Positions 40,433 through 49,660 of a DNA stretch of 62,310 bases are shown here, in pieces. The number at the start of each line of letters is the position of its first letter. The stretch's first letter is position 1. The DNA is taken from contig DATCRI010000086.1 in NCBI GenBank assembly GCA_036569045.1, positions 1 to 62,310 on the forward strand. The letters are read 5' to 3'. The notes beneath the pieces were generated by a model. That model was given only the letters and a program-made list of their open reading frames with translations, did not search any database and was not told the origin of the DNA. This DNA comes from Chthoniobacterales bacterium. Its GTDB lineage: Bacteria > Verrucomicrobiota > Verrucomicrobiia > Chthoniobacterales > JAATET01. A program made the position numbers and the translations under genes.

Positions 40433-40816
40433 TTACTTGATTTCGACGGTGGCGCCGGCGGCTTCGATCTTCTTCTTGATCTCTTCCGCTTCTTCCTTCG
40501 TCACGCCTTCCTTGAGGGCCTTCGGAGCGCTTTCGACGAGGGCCTTCGCTTCCGCGAGACCCAGACCGGCGACCGCGGCACGAACTTCCTTGATGACGGC
40601 GATCTTGTTCGCGCCGGCACCAGTGAGGATGACGTCAAAGCTGGTCTTCTCTTCCACAGCGGCGGCTTCACCACCACCAGCAGCCGGACCGGCGGCAACC
40701 GCGACGGGAGCGGCGGCGCTGACGCCCCACTTCTCTTCGAGCTGCTTAACGAGGTCGGCGATTTCGAGAACGGTAAGACCGCTCAGCTTGTCAACGAGTT
40801 CAGATGTATCTGCCAT
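40433..40816 (-). CDS. rplL: 50S ribosomal protein L7/L12
   Basis: 127 residues, with an N-terminal dimerisation helix ([20 protein letters not shown]), an Ala/Gly-rich hinge (about 35-55), and a C-terminal factor-binding domain ([20 protein letters not shown], then [20 protein letters not shown]). Forms the stalk that recruits translation GTPases. The start is preceded by 137 bases after rplJ with a small hairpin (CCCTGA/TCGGGG about 40844-40859). Confidence 0.98.
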   Translation of the reverse strand: MADTSELVDKLSGLTVLEIADLVKQLEEKWGVSAAAPVAVAAGPAAGGGEAAAVEEKTSFDVILTGAGANKIAVIKEVRAAVAGLGLAEAKALVESAPKALKEGVTKEEAEEIKKKIEAAGATVEIK

Positions 40817-40953
40817 GGTGTTCTTTCTTTGGTGTCGTCGCGCCCCGAAGCCTCAGGGCATTTAAGAATCCGCAGCCGCGAATCCGACGAGGAACCGATT
40901 GTGTTTTGTGTTTGGGTGCTCGCAGCGCGTGGCTTCTACGCGATGCGAAAGGG

Positions 40954-41466
40954 TTACTGGGCGGCGTCGGCCTTGGCCTGGAGGACGCGCGCGAGGCTGG
41001 CGCCGGGCTCGTTGAGCACGCGGACGAACCGACTGGCCGGGGCCTGAAGCAGACCAAGGAGGGTGGCCTGAAGGACCTGCTTCGAGGGCAGATCGGCCAG
41101 GGCCGCAACCTGGGCGGCGTCGAGAGCGGCGTTATCAAGGACGCCGGCCTTGACGACAGGCTTCTGGAATTCCTTGGCGAAGGTCTTGAGAATCTTCGCG
41201 GCGGCGCAGATGTCGGATTCCCCGGTGACGACGGCATTCTGGCCGGCGAGGGACTTGGAGAGGTCGGGCATGCCGAGCTCCTTGGCCGCAATCTTGATGA
41301 AGCTGTTCTTGACGACGTTCAGCTTTGCACCGCTACCCGCAAGGCGATTGCGGAGTTCGGCGAAATGCGGAACGGTCATGCCGCTATAATCGGCAACAAT
41401 GAGGAAGGGCGAACCCTGGAACTTCGAGCGGAGGTCCTCGACGACGGTGGCTTTCTCAGGTCTCAT
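40954..41466 (-). CDS. rplJ: 50S ribosomal protein L10
   Basis: 170-residue stalk base protein that anchors L7/L12 dimers. N-terminal features are MRPEKATVVEDLRSKF, then FLIVADYSGMTVPHFAELRN and LNVVKNSFIKIA. The C-terminal helical L12-binding tail ends at residue 170. The rplA-rplJ gap is only 39 bases, too short for the long L10 leader seen in E. coli, so autoregulation, if any, must use another element. Confidence 0.97.
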   Translation of the reverse strand: MRPEKATVVEDLRSKFQGSPFLIVADYSGMTVPHFAELRNRLAGSGAKLNVVKNSFIKIAAKELGMPDLSKSLAGQNAVVTGESDICAAAKILKTFAKEFQKPVVKAGVLDNAALDAAQVAALADLPSKQVLQATLLGLLQAPASRFVRVLNEPGASLARVLQAKADAAQ

Positions 41467-41505
41467 GGAGTGAGTAAATGGTTGATGGTTGAGAGTTGAG
41501 AGGCC

Positions 41506-42207
41506 TTAGTTCTTGAGGAACGGAGCGGCATCGACGGTGAGGCCGGGCGACATGGTGGCGCTGAGCGTGATCGCTTCGACGAAAGCCCCCTTGGCCGTGG
41601 CCGGACGGGACTTGATCACCGCAGAGATGACCGCGCTGCCGTTTTCGAGAAGAGCGTCTTCGTTGAAGGAGAATTTTCCGACGGGAACGGCGATGTTTGC
41701 GTTCTTGTCGAGCTTGAACTCGACGCGGCCGGCCTTGACTTCCTTGATCGCGGTGGCGGTGTCGTCGGTGACAGTGCCAGTCTTGGGATTCGGCATGAGG
41801 CCGCGCGGTCCAAGGACCTTGCCGAGCTTACGCACTTCGGACATCGCGGCGGGCGTGGCGACGGCAACGTCGAAATCCTGGAAACCACCCTGGACCTGCT
41901 TGATGAGGTCTTCAAAACCGACGTATTCGGCACCGGCGGCGCGAGCGGCCTCCGCGGCGGAACCCGTGGCGAACACGAGAACGCGCACGGATTTGCCGGA
42001 GCCATGCGGCAGCGGACAGGTGCCGCGGACCATCTGGTCGCTCTGCTTGGGATCAACCCCGAGCTTGAAGGAAAGCGTGACCGTCTGGTCGAACTTGGTG
42101 GCGGGAAGCGTCTTGAGGAGCTTCACGGCATCCCCGAGCGCGTATTTCTTCTTGGCGTCCACCAACTCAGCGGCGGCGCGGTAACGTTTGCTACGTGTCT
42201 TTTGCAT
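41506..42207 (-). CDS. rplA: 50S ribosomal protein L1
   Basis: 233 residues. Landmarks: KTLPATKFDQTVTLSFKLG, LGPRGLMPNPKTGTV and the C-terminal GAFVEAITLSATMSPGL. Binds the L1 stalk of 23S rRNA and can act as a translational repressor of its own mRNA in other bacteria. It follows rplK by 58 bases. Confidence 0.98.
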   Translation of the reverse strand: MQKTRSKRYRAAAELVDAKKKYALGDAVKLLKTLPATKFDQTVTLSFKLGVDPKQSDQMVRGTCPLPHGSGKSVRVLVFATGSAAEAARAAGAEYVGFEDLIKQVQGGFQDFDVAVATPAAMSEVRKLGKVLGPRGLMPNPKTGTVTDDTATAIKEVKAGRVEFKLDKNANIAVPVGKFSFNEDALLENGSAVISAVIKSRPATAKGAFVEAITLSATMSPGLTVDAAPFLKN

Positions 42208-42265
42208 GATGTTTTGCAGTGCCAGCGACCTTCACGGTCTCCTGCGGTTATGGGTTTGAAAAAGC

Positions 42266-42694
42266 TCAGGACTCGACAACTTCGATGCCCATCTGGCGGG
42301 CCGTGCCGCAAAGGGTGCGGTAGGCGGCCTCTTCGCTGTTGGCATTCATGTCCGCGATCTTGATCTTCACGATGTCCATGACCTGCTTCTTGGTGAGCGT
42401 GGCGACCTTGACCTTGTTCGGCTCCTTGGAACCGGCGGCGATGTTCGCAGCCTTCTTGAGGAGGATGCCGGCGGGCGGGTTCTTCGTGATGAACGTGAAG
42501 CTCTTGTCCTTGTAGACCGTGATGACGACGGGAAGGATATCGCCCGACTGCTTCTGCGTGGCAGCATTGAACTCCTTACAGAACGCCATGATGTTCACAC
42601 CCTGCTGACCGAGGGCAGGACCCACGGGAGGCGCGGGGTTTGCCGAGCCGGCTGGAATCTGGAGCTTGATGGTTGCGACAACTTCTTTGGCCAT
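42266..42694 (-). CDS. rplK: 50S ribosomal protein L11
   Basis: 142 residues with the L11 N-terminal [20 protein letters not shown] and the C-terminal rRNA-binding domain. It is needed for the stringent response in other bacteria. It is the first gene of the rplKAJL-rpoBC-rpsB-tsf run. nusG and secE, which usually precede it, are not here: the upstream neighbour is a DUF420 gene. Confidence 0.98.
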   Translation of the reverse strand: MAKEVVATIKLQIPAGSANPAPPVGPALGQQGVNIMAFCKEFNAATQKQSGDILPVVITVYKDKSFTFITKNPPAGILLKKAANIAAGSKEPNKVKVATLTKKQVMDIVKIKIADMNANSEEAAYRTLCGTARQMGIEVVES

Positions 42695-42739
42695 GATGTA
42701 AAAAGGGTGCGCTGGCGGGCAGCGGGAAAAAGAGTTTGG

Positions 42740-42768
42740 AAAATGCCGGACTTTTCCCGGAAGGTCAA
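42740..42768 (-). promoter_or_regulatory. Candidate promoter for the rplK operon
   Basis: On the minus strand TTGACC (42768-42763) and CATTTT (42745-42740) are separated by 17 bases and lie about 45 bases before the rplK ATG. The -35 matches the consensus at five of six positions and the -10 at three of six. It is the best placed sigma-70-like pair in the 117-base gap. A dyad (CGGAATT/ATTCCG around 42779-42798) sits just upstream of it. Confidence 0.35.
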
Positions 42769-42811
42769 GAGGCTTTTTCGCGGAATTCCAAAAATTCCGG
42801 AGGCCGACGAT

Positions 42812-43249
42812 CTAGAGATTTGCCGGCGGGAACCATTGGTAAAGCCAGAAGTAGACGAGGACGCCGGTGAAGGAAACGTAGAGCCACACAGGCATCGTCC
42901 ACCGTCCCATGCGCCGATGCTTGTCAAACCGGGCCCGCAGGGCCGGGACGACGGTGCAGATGATCATGGGCAAAACGGCGATCGCCAGGACGGTGTGAGT
43001 GCCGAGAAGCCAGTAGTAGAAGGTCTTTGGCCAGCCGGGATGCGTAAAGTAGGTGACGTGCCCGGCCTTCAGAAAGTGGTAGGTGAGATAGCAGGCCAGA
43101 AAGAGCGTTGAGGTCGCGAGGGCCGTGACCATGCACGCGATGTGAGCGCGCTTACGCTCGTGCCGGATGAACCACCAGCCGGAGGCGATGAAGATCGTGC
43201 TGAGGGCGTTGAGCGAGGCGTTGATGGGCGGAAAAACGGAAGGGTCCAT
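42812..43249 (-). CDS. DUF420 (YozB/CtaM-like) membrane protein
   Basis: 145 residues with about four transmembrane helices. Conserved-looking residues include the His in CYLTYHFLKAG and the GTHTVLAI stretch. DUF420 proteins such as Bacillus CtaM are required for assembly of heme-copper oxidases. The ATG at 43249 is chosen (MDPSVFPPINAS); upstream in-frame sequence is the antisense-like extension of the SCO gene. It ends the ctaA-ctaB-SCO operon. Confidence 0.87.
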   Translation of the reverse strand: MDPSVFPPINASLNALSTIFIASGWWFIRHERKRAHIACMVTALATSTLFLACYLTYHFLKAGHVTYFTHPGWPKTFYYWLLGTHTVLAIAVLPMIICTVVPALRARFDKHRRMGRWTMPVWLYVSFTGVLVYFWLYQWFPPANL

Positions 43250-43281
43250 GCAGATCGAGAAAGTAATAACGTCTGTCGGGA

Positions 43282-43914
43282 TCACCGGGATGCACGGGCT
43301 TCCTGGCGAAGGTTTTCGATGTCCTGAAGGAGATTTGGTAGCAGCGCCGGATCGGCAAGGTCGTGGTAGGCCCGAATCCTGCCCGACTGGTCCACGACGA
43401 CGAACTTCTGGGAATGGATCGGAGCCCCCTCTCCGTCCTTCGCAAGCGCAAGGAGCATTCCCCTGGTGGAGAACGTCTCGATCGCGGCGGGGTCGCCGGT
43501 GAGAAAGAACCATCGCGCGGGGTCCGCGCCAAAGCGTTCGGCGTATTTCTTCAGGACGGCAGGCGAATCGTATTCCGGATCGACGGTCACGCTGACGAGG
43601 CGCACGTCATCGGGGCCGACGGCGAGCGCGCGCTGGAGCTCGCTGAGGCGCTCGGTCATCACGGGACACGGGCCGGCGCAACGGGTGAAGATGAAGTCGG
43701 TGATCCAGATCTTCCCGGCGAGGTCGGCGCGCTTGACCGGCGCGCCGGTCTGGGCGGTGAAGGCGAAGTCGGGCGCGGTGGCCAGCTCGGGCAGCGGCGG
43801 GAGGGCCGGGCGGCGAGCGGTTTTCAATTGCGTCCAGGCGAGCGCGAGCACCGCGGCGCCCGCGGCGAAGGCAATGGCCCAGCCGATGCGGGGAATGCGG
43901 GACGGAGTGGACAT
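43282..43914 (-). CDS. SCO1/SenC-type copper chaperone
   Basis: 210 residues. An N-terminal membrane anchor (about 10-27) precedes a thioredoxin-like periplasmic domain. Copper ligands Cys79 and Cys83 are in RCAGPCP and His167 is in APIHSQKF. It delivers copper to the CuA site of cytochrome oxidase. It sits 22 bases downstream of ctaB. The ATG at 43914 is used. Confidence 0.94.
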   Translation of the reverse strand: MSTPSRIPRIGWAIAFAAGAAVLALAWTQLKTARRPALPPLPELATAPDFAFTAQTGAPVKRADLAGKIWITDFIFTRCAGPCPVMTERLSELQRALAVGPDDVRLVSVTVDPEYDSPAVLKKYAERFGADPARWFFLTGDPAAIETFSTRGMLLALAKDGEGAPIHSQKFVVVDQSGRIRAYHDLADPALLPNLLQDIENLRQEARASR

Positions 43915-43936
43915 GCGAAACGGACGGCAAACCCGC

Positions 43937-44833
43937 TTAACCCCGGTGCGTGGCGACGAGCAACGCGAGCAGGACGGGCAGATAGATGATCGAAGTGAAG
44001 AACAACGCGCGGGCGGATTCCCGGGTGCGGACCCGCGCGAACTGGAGGGCGAAGCCCGTGAAGATCGCCCCGCACAGTAGAGATCCGTAGAAATAGAGCT
44101 GCGAATTGAGGCCAATGAACGTCGGCGCGACGCTCACGATCACGAGGCAGAGCGAATAGAGGACGGCCTGGCGCGAAGTGGCACGGCCGTCGGAATCATG
44201 ACTGGTGAGGAAGACGAAGCCGGCGTTTGCGTATTCGTCGCGATACATCCAGGCGATCGCGAGGAAATGCGGCATCTGCCAGAACCAGAGGATCGCGAAG
44301 AGGACCCAGCCGGGCAGACTGGCCTGACCGGTGGCGGCGATCCAGCCGATGAGTGGTGGCAGCGCCCCGGGAATCGCACCGACGAGCGTGTTCAGCGAAC
44401 TCACCCGCTTCATCGGTGTGTAAACGAGGACGTAGATTACGATCGTCGTGAAGGCGAGCACGGCAGCGAGCGAGTCGACCAGCGCGAGGCACGCGACGCC
44501 GAAAATCGAGAAGAAGGCCCCGAACATGAGGGCGTCCTTCGGATGCATGCGCCCGGCGGGGAGCGGGCGGGTGCGCGTGCGGCGCATGAGCGCGTCGATG
44601 TCGCGTTCCCACCATTGATTGAGCGCGGCCGCTCCCCCGGCGCTGAAGGCCGTTCCGACGAGCGTCGCGGAAAGCGCGACCCACGAGAACGTCTCCCGAG
44701 CCTGCCCGAGCAGGTAGCCGACGAGCGTGGTGGCCAGCACGAGCAGCGACAGCCGGGCCTTCACGAGTTCGGCCATATCGCCCAGAAGCGACGGGGCTTC
44801 GGCGGTTTCGGTGGTGCTGGCGGCGGACTTCAT
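43937..44833 (-). CDS. ctaB: Protoheme IX farnesyltransferase (heme O synthase)
   Basis: 298 residues with about eight to nine transmembrane helices. The prenyltransferase motif reads NQWWERDIDALMRRTRTRPL (Asn72, Asp78, Asp81). A second Asp-rich loop lies near YRDEYANAGF. It adds a farnesyl group to heme B to give heme O, which ctaA converts to heme A. The order ctaA, ctaB, SCO is conserved in many aerobes. Confidence 0.97.
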   Translation of the reverse strand: MKSAASTTETAEAPSLLGDMAELVKARLSLLVLATTLVGYLLGQARETFSWVALSATLVGTAFSAGGAAALNQWWERDIDALMRRTRTRPLPAGRMHPKDALMFGAFFSIFGVACLALVDSLAAVLAFTTIVIYVLVYTPMKRVSSLNTLVGAIPGALPPLIGWIAATGQASLPGWVLFAILWFWQMPHFLAIAWMYRDEYANAGFVFLTSHDSDGRATSRQAVLYSLCLVIVSVAPTFIGLNSQLYFYGSLLCGAIFTGFALQFARVRTRESARALFFTSIIYLPVLLALLVATHRG

Positions 44834-44859
44834 GGATGCGGGCTACGGGAATCCACCAA

Positions 44860-45891
44860 TCAGGCGGACACGCGGGAATACTCCGGTGCGCCGGAAAATT
44901 CGAGCGATTCCTTGGCCGACTCTCCCCGCATGGTGAAAAATCGAAAGGTCAGGAGCACGGACGTGACGAAGGTGAGCGCCCCGAGCGCCATGTGCGCGGT
45001 GGCCACGTCGGCGGCTTTGTTCGACCAGATGGTCCAGGCACCCAGAAGAATCTGCACAACGATCACGGTCGCCAGGAGCAGCGTCATGCGGCGCGCTCCG
45101 CCAGTCGTGCCCCGGGTGCGCCAGACCAGCGCCGCGACGAGCGTGAAGATCGCCGCGGCGATGAACCGGTGGGCCATCTGCAGCCAGATGAGTTCCGCAT
45201 TGGTCGGCACCACGTCGAGCGCCGCACGCTTCGCGTTGATGGCCGCGATCGCCGCCGCACTCGTGTCGGGCAGGATTTTTCCATAGGCGAGCGGGAAATC
45301 GGGAATCGAGAGGCCGGCGTGCGCGTGACGCATCGTCGCCGCGACGGCGAGCTGGCTGAGCACCGTGACCGACAACGCGAGCGCGAGTGCCCGGGCGCCG
45401 CGCGGAGCCAGCTCGAGCGTCCATCGGCCCGCGATGAACGAACGGCTCGTAACGACCGCGACAATCGAGATCAGCACGAGAAGAAGCTGCGCGAGGATGC
45501 CGTGCACGATGCCGATCTGCGATTCGTTGAGAATCACGCGCAGGCCGCCAAGCGTGCCCTGCAGGCCGCCAAAACCGAGGGCGCACCAGCCCAACACCCT
45601 CACCCAGCGCCGGGGCTCCGCGATCATCAGCCAGACGACGAGCGCGAGGACGAAGCCGCCCACGCAGCTGGCCATCAGCCGGTGCGTGTGCTCGTAGAAA
45701 ATGGGGCCGACCCACATCGAGACGGGAAAAAGGAACATGTTGTAGCCGAAGGAGGTCGGCCAGTCGGGGACCGCCATGCCGGCATTTCGTGACGTCACCG
45801 AGCCCCCGCTGATCACGACGATCCACGTCCAGACCGCGATAAAAACGGCGAACCAATGGAGAAAGCGGCGGGAAAGCGGCAGGTTGTTCAT
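44860..45891 (-). CDS. ctaA: Heme A synthase (COX15/CtaA family)
   Basis: 343 residues, about eight transmembrane helices in two four-helix bundles. Heme-ligand histidines appear in FYEHTHRLMAS, GIVHGILAQ, MAHRFIAAA and ATAHMALGA. Converts heme O to heme A for aa3-type oxidases. The ATG at 45891 (MNNLPLSRRFLHWF) is preferred over an upstream one at 45915. It starts the oxidase-assembly operon; no coxABC genes are in the window. Confidence 0.95.
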   Translation of the reverse strand: MNNLPLSRRFLHWFAVFIAVWTWIVVISGGSVTSRNAGMAVPDWPTSFGYNMFLFPVSMWVGPIFYEHTHRLMASCVGGFVLALVVWLMIAEPRRWVRVLGWCALGFGGLQGTLGGLRVILNESQIGIVHGILAQLLLVLISIVAVVTSRSFIAGRWTLELAPRGARALALALSVTVLSQLAVAATMRHAHAGLSIPDFPLAYGKILPDTSAAAIAAINAKRAALDVVPTNAELIWLQMAHRFIAAAIFTLVAALVWRTRGTTGGARRMTLLLATVIVVQILLGAWTIWSNKAADVATAHMALGALTFVTSVLLTFRFFTMRGESAKESLEFSGAPEYSRVSA

Positions 45892-45936
45892 GCTGGACGA
45901 GCCGGATGTTTGCACTCGATCCGCCCGGGCGCAACC

Positions 45937-47466
45937 CTAGGCCTTCGCCATGGCGGCCTCGGTTTCGGCGATCAACTTCGCGTAAGTCTCCGAAGGCCGG
46001 TCGCCAAGGTGATCGGTGACGAGACGCTCGGCGTCGTGCGCGTAATCGATCGTAAAGAGCCCGAAACGCGGCGTGTAGCTGCCCCATTCGTAGTTGTCGG
46101 TAAGCGACCAGTGCATGTAGCCGATCAGCGGGCAGCCCTCGCGGCGAATCTTGCCGACCTCGTGGATGTGCCGCCGGAGAAATTCGCTGCGCGTGTGCCG
46201 GTCGCGCCGCTCGCCGAGGTGGGAATTATCCGGCCGACGCCGATAGGCCATGCCGTTCTCCGCGATGAGCACCGGACGCTGAAACTCCTTCGCGTAATGG
46301 GTGCAGAAAAAATGCAGACCCTCGGGCAAGAGGCGCCAGTCCCACCATTTGGCGGTGAGGCTGTCCATCACCCAGGCACGCAGGTTTAGCGGCACGAACT
46401 CGAGATCGGAGAATGACGGCGGGCGAAACATGTGCGCCGCGAAGGGATCGTAATAGTCGATCCCGAGGTAATCGAACACCCGCTCGCGCGGCGACGCCGC
46501 GAGTTCGCGGAGGAAGGGCTCGAGATTCGCGTTTGTGAACGTGCTCCGCGCAATAGCGTTCAGCACGCGATGAAACTGGCGACCGAGCCAGATGGAGAAT
46601 CCGCCGCGGAACGGCAGCTTCGCGGCGCGCAAGGCCCGGCGAAACGCCTCCGCCTTGCGCGCGAACAATGGCTCGAGCGCCGGCGCAGGGTGGCCCGGCT
46701 TCCATCCCCGCTCGCGCAACATGAGCAGATCGTAGATCGCCTGCTCGCTGTAATACGTGTCGCTGCAGAACGTGTTCGTCGTCACAAGCGGCTCGGCCCA
46801 GCCGTTTGCCACGTGCAGATCGTGGATCGCATTGTAGGCACGCACGTGCGCGGCGAGCAGCCGGGAAAGAGCGTCGATGCCGGCCTGCGTGCCCCGTCGT
46901 TTTCCGGGGAAGCCGGGCACGAGATACGTGTTCTGGACGAGGATGTTTGGCTCGTTGATCGTGACGTAATAGCGAATCGGCGCGACGGCGTGCGTGGCGA
47001 CAAGGCGGGCATTGATGCGCTCGACGACGCGTTTCACATAGATCGCGAAGGCGTCGACGGTGCGGTCGAAATGCCAGGCGTCCACGCCCAGCCACGAGGG
47101 ATGCGTGAAATGCTGGAGCGTGACCACGGGCTCGAGGCCGGCCTGGCGACAGGCGGCGATACGGTCCGCGTAGGCATCGATCGCGACGTCGTCGAACGGC
47201 GGGGCGACCTCGAGTTCCTCGAGCAAGGTTGACGGCTGGACGCGAGGCCATTCGATGCCAAGCCGGAAAGCGGTGCATCCCATGCTGCGGGCGCGGGCGA
47301 AGTCTTCCTCGTAGCGCGTCCAGAATTCCGCGGCGTGGCCGGTGCGCTGGACGGTGCCGGCGCGCTCGGCCGCCGCCCAGTTGTTCTGCGGCTCGCCGTC
47401 GCCATTGTATCCGCCCTCGCTCTGGTAGCCGGACGTCGAGACGCCCCACAGAAATTGTCCGCTCAT
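45937..47466 (-). CDS. Glycoside hydrolase family 1 (beta-glucosidase-like)
   Basis: 509 residues. The start MSGQFLWGVSTSGYQSEGG gives the GH1 N-terminal signature. The acid/base is Glu172 in TINEPN and the nucleophile is Glu403 in IAENG. No signal peptide is seen, so it is cytoplasmic. An extra region (about 225-330) rich in Arg and Leu is longer than in typical beta-glucosidases. Substrate cannot be told; beta-glucosides or -galactosides are likely. It is divergent from the Gfo/Idh gene (115-base gap). Confidence 0.92.
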   Translation of the reverse strand: MSGQFLWGVSTSGYQSEGGYNGDGEPQNNWAAAERAGTVQRTGHAAEFWTRYEEDFARARSMGCTAFRLGIEWPRVQPSTLLEELEVAPPFDDVAIDAYADRIAACRQAGLEPVVTLQHFTHPSWLGVDAWHFDRTVDAFAIYVKRVVERINARLVATHAVAPIRYYVTINEPNILVQNTYLVPGFPGKRRGTQAGIDALSRLLAAHVRAYNAIHDLHVANGWAEPLVTTNTFCSDTYYSEQAIYDLLMLRERGWKPGHPAPALEPLFARKAEAFRRALRAAKLPFRGGFSIWLGRQFHRVLNAIARSTFTNANLEPFLRELAASPRERVFDYLGIDYYDPFAAHMFRPPSFSDLEFVPLNLRAWVMDSLTAKWWDWRLLPEGLHFFCTHYAKEFQRPVLIAENGMAYRRRPDNSHLGERRDRHTRSEFLRRHIHEVGKIRREGCPLIGYMHWSLTDNYEWGSYTPRFGLFTIDYAHDAERLVTDHLGDRPSETYAKLIAETEAAMAKA

Positions 47467-47581
47467 GTCCCCTGCATTCGTAGCACGGCAGGCAACCACG
47501 CGGAGAAAACTTCCTGGCCGCCGCCGCACATCCCCTGGGTCTCCACACCCGCGTCGGCCAGTCGGCGTGCGTTTATCCGAT

Positions 47582-48847
47582 ATGGACGATGCCGATCGCC
47601 CCCTTTCCGAATCCCCCGAAGTCGGCCTGAGCCGCCGCCGCTTCCTTCACGGCGCGGCGCTCGCCAGCGCTGCGCTTGCAACGCCGACGGTGTTTGCGCA
47701 AAGCCCGCCCTCCCCCGGCCCCACGCCGGTCGGCAGTCTCTCAGGCCCGGCGGCCCCGCCTCTTGCGGGGGCCGATCCCCTCGCCCCGCCGGACAAGCAG
47801 CCGCCGCATCTCGAGATTCCGATCCCTCACCAGAGACTCGGCTGGGCCATCGTCGGCCTTGGCGAACTCGCCCTCGGTGAGATTCTTCCCGCCTTCGCGA
47901 AGAGCCAGAATTCCCGCCTTGCCGGGCTCGTGAGTGGCCACCGAAACAAGGCGAAGAAAATCGCCGACTTCTACAAACTCCCCGAGGCCTCGATCTACGG
48001 CTACATGGAGTTCGACCGCATCGCGGAGGACAAGGACATCGACGTCGTCTACATCGCATTGCCGAACTCGATGCACGCCGAGTTCACCATCCGCGCCCTC
48101 CAGGCCGGCAAACACGTGCTCTGTGAAAAACCGATGGCCTGCACCGTCGCCGAATGCGAGGCGATGATCGCCGCCGCCCAGACGGCGGGCCGCCAGCTCG
48201 GCGTGGCCTACCGCCTGCATTACGAGCCGATGAACCTGGCCGTCATGGACATGTGCCGGCGCAAGGAATTCGGCGAGATCAAGACATTCTCCGCGAGCCA
48301 TTGCCAGGACGTGAAAGCGCCCAACATTCGTCTCAGCGCTCCGCTCGGCGGCGGTCCCGTCGGCGACCTCGGCATCTATTGCATCAACGCAGCCCGTTAC
48401 ACGATCAACGAGGAGCCGCTCGACGTGATGGCCGTCGCCACGCAGCCGCAGTCCGACTTCCGCTTCCGCGAAGTGCCGGAAAGCGTGAGCTTCCTGCTGC
48501 GCTACCCATCCGGCGTGCTCGCCGCGTGCGAGTGTTCCTTCGGCTCGGCCCGGCTTTCCCATTACCAGGTGCTTTGCTCGAAGGGCACGATCTCGATGGA
48601 CCCTGCATTCTCCTACCGCGGCCTCCGGCTCCGCACGCAGCGCGAACTCTCCGCCGGTCCCGAGGAGAGCCAGCGCTTCCTCGAGCCGGTGGATCAATTC
48701 GCCGCCGAGATGGACGCCTTTTCGCGGAGCATTCAGCGCAACGATCCCTTCCCCACCCCGGGCGAAATGGGACTGCGCGACATGCGCATCGTTCTCGCCG
48801 TCCTCGAGTCGGCCCGTCTCGGGGGCCAGCCCGTGAAGGTCGCCTGA
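47582..48847 (+). CDS. Tat-exported Gfo/Idh/MocA oxidoreductase
   Basis: 421 residues. A twin-arginine signal, LSRRRFLHGAALASAA (residues 16-31), exports a folded NAD(P)-bound protein. A Pro-rich spacer follows, then the Rossmann motif WAIVGLGELALGEILPAF (88-105) and the catalytic-region EKP motif in HVLCEKPMACT (Glu182). This resembles periplasmic glucose-fructose oxidoreductase. A sugar substrate is an inference from the family. The start at 47582 places the Tat motif near the N-terminus. Confidence 0.9.
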   Translation: MDDADRPLSESPEVGLSRRRFLHGAALASAALATPTVFAQSPPSPGPTPVGSLSGPAAPPLAGADPLAPPDKQPPHLEIPIPHQRLGWAIVGLGELALGEILPAFAKSQNSRLAGLVSGHRNKAKKIADFYKLPEASIYGYMEFDRIAEDKDIDVVYIALPNSMHAEFTIRALQAGKHVLCEKPMACTVAECEAMIAAAQTAGRQLGVAYRLHYEPMNLAVMDMCRRKEFGEIKTFSASHCQDVKAPNIRLSAPLGGGPVGDLGIYCINAARYTINEEPLDVMAVATQPQSDFRFREVPESVSFLLRYPSGVLAACECSFGSARLSHYQVLCSKGTISMDPAFSYRGLRLRTQRELSAGPEESQRFLEPVDQFAAEMDAFSRSIQRNDPFPTPGEMGLRDMRIVLAVLESARLGGQPVKVA

Positions 48848-48944
48848 CGATCGGCCCGACCCGGCGGCGATCCTTGGCAAACGCGCACTTGCGCTCCCGC
48901 GGCACTTGTCGCACCCTGCCGACCATCGCCGCAAAAGACCGTTC

Positions 48945-49568
48945 ATGAAATTCTCGCCATCCCGTCTTCTTTCCCCGGCCGCCCTGGCCGTCGTCGCTCT
49001 CGCCCTCGGCGCCTGCGCCACCGTGGAGCCCTCCGGCCACCGCACGTCCTTCACTTACGATCCCGCCGTCACCCCGGCGAAGAATCCGCACAACATCAGG
49101 CTCGCGCTCAGCACAAGCGCCCAGCGTCTCTACGTCGTCGAGAACGGCACCGTCCTCCTCGCCACCCCGGTGTCCGTCGGCAAGCCTTCCGATCCGACCC
49201 CGCACGGAAACTTCACGATCTACTCGAAGCAGGCGACGAAGCGCCGCGTAAGCGAGCCCGGTTCCGGTTACCCGATGACCTACTGGATGGAATTCAAGTC
49301 CGCCTACGGCATCCACTGGGGTTTTGTGAAGCCCGTGCCCTGCACGCACGGCTGCGTGCGCACGCCGCTGAAGGCCGTGAAGAAGATCTACGCGATGATC
49401 CCGGTCGGCACGCCGATCAACATCTCCACCACGCAACCGTGGGATGCCACCATCGGCAAGCAACTGCCCGTCCTCGACGACAGCCGTCTGCCTGATCCGC
49501 CGATGGCTTACCTGCTCAGCCCAAAAGTCTTCGCCGACGCGCAGCAGGGCAAGATGTGGAACTTCTAG
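48945..49568 (+). CDS. L,D-transpeptidase (YkuD) lipoprotein
   Basis: 207 residues. A lipoprotein signal ends LALGAC (Cys24). The YkuD domain (about 50-170) has IHWGFVKP and the catalytic THGCVRT with Cys137 and His135. L,D-transpeptidases form 3-3 peptidoglycan crosslinks or attach proteins to the wall. The gene is a single unit ending in a strong intrinsic terminator. Confidence 0.93.
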   Translation: MKFSPSRLLSPAALAVVALALGACATVEPSGHRTSFTYDPAVTPAKNPHNIRLALSTSAQRLYVVENGTVLLATPVSVGKPSDPTPHGNFTIYSKQATKRRVSEPGSGYPMTYWMEFKSAYGIHWGFVKPVPCTHGCVRTPLKAVKKIYAMIPVGTPINISTTQPWDATIGKQLPVLDDSRLPDPPMAYLLSPKVFADAQQGKMWNF

Positions 49569-49601
49569 GCGATCGCACGATCGACTTGGAAAACCCTTCC
49601 C

Positions 49602-49645
49602 AATCGGCCGCCGTGGAAACCTCCCGGCGGCCGATTTTCTTTTTC
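49602..49645 (+). terminator. Intrinsic terminator after the YkuD gene
   Basis: AATCGGCCGCC (49602-49612) and GGCGGCCGATT (49626-49636) form a perfect 11-base-pair stem with a 13-base loop, followed by TTCTTTTT. It separates the YkuD gene from the convergent small minus-strand gene at 49661. Confidence 0.85.
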
Positions 49646-49660
49646 ACGGCGGTCCCGGCC

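Noticed and set aside
42695-42811. tRNA or the usual nusG/secE genes in front of rplK
   Set aside because: The 117-base gap has no cloverleaf-like segment and no reading frame resembling nusG or secE; it contains only a weak promoter pair and a small dyad.
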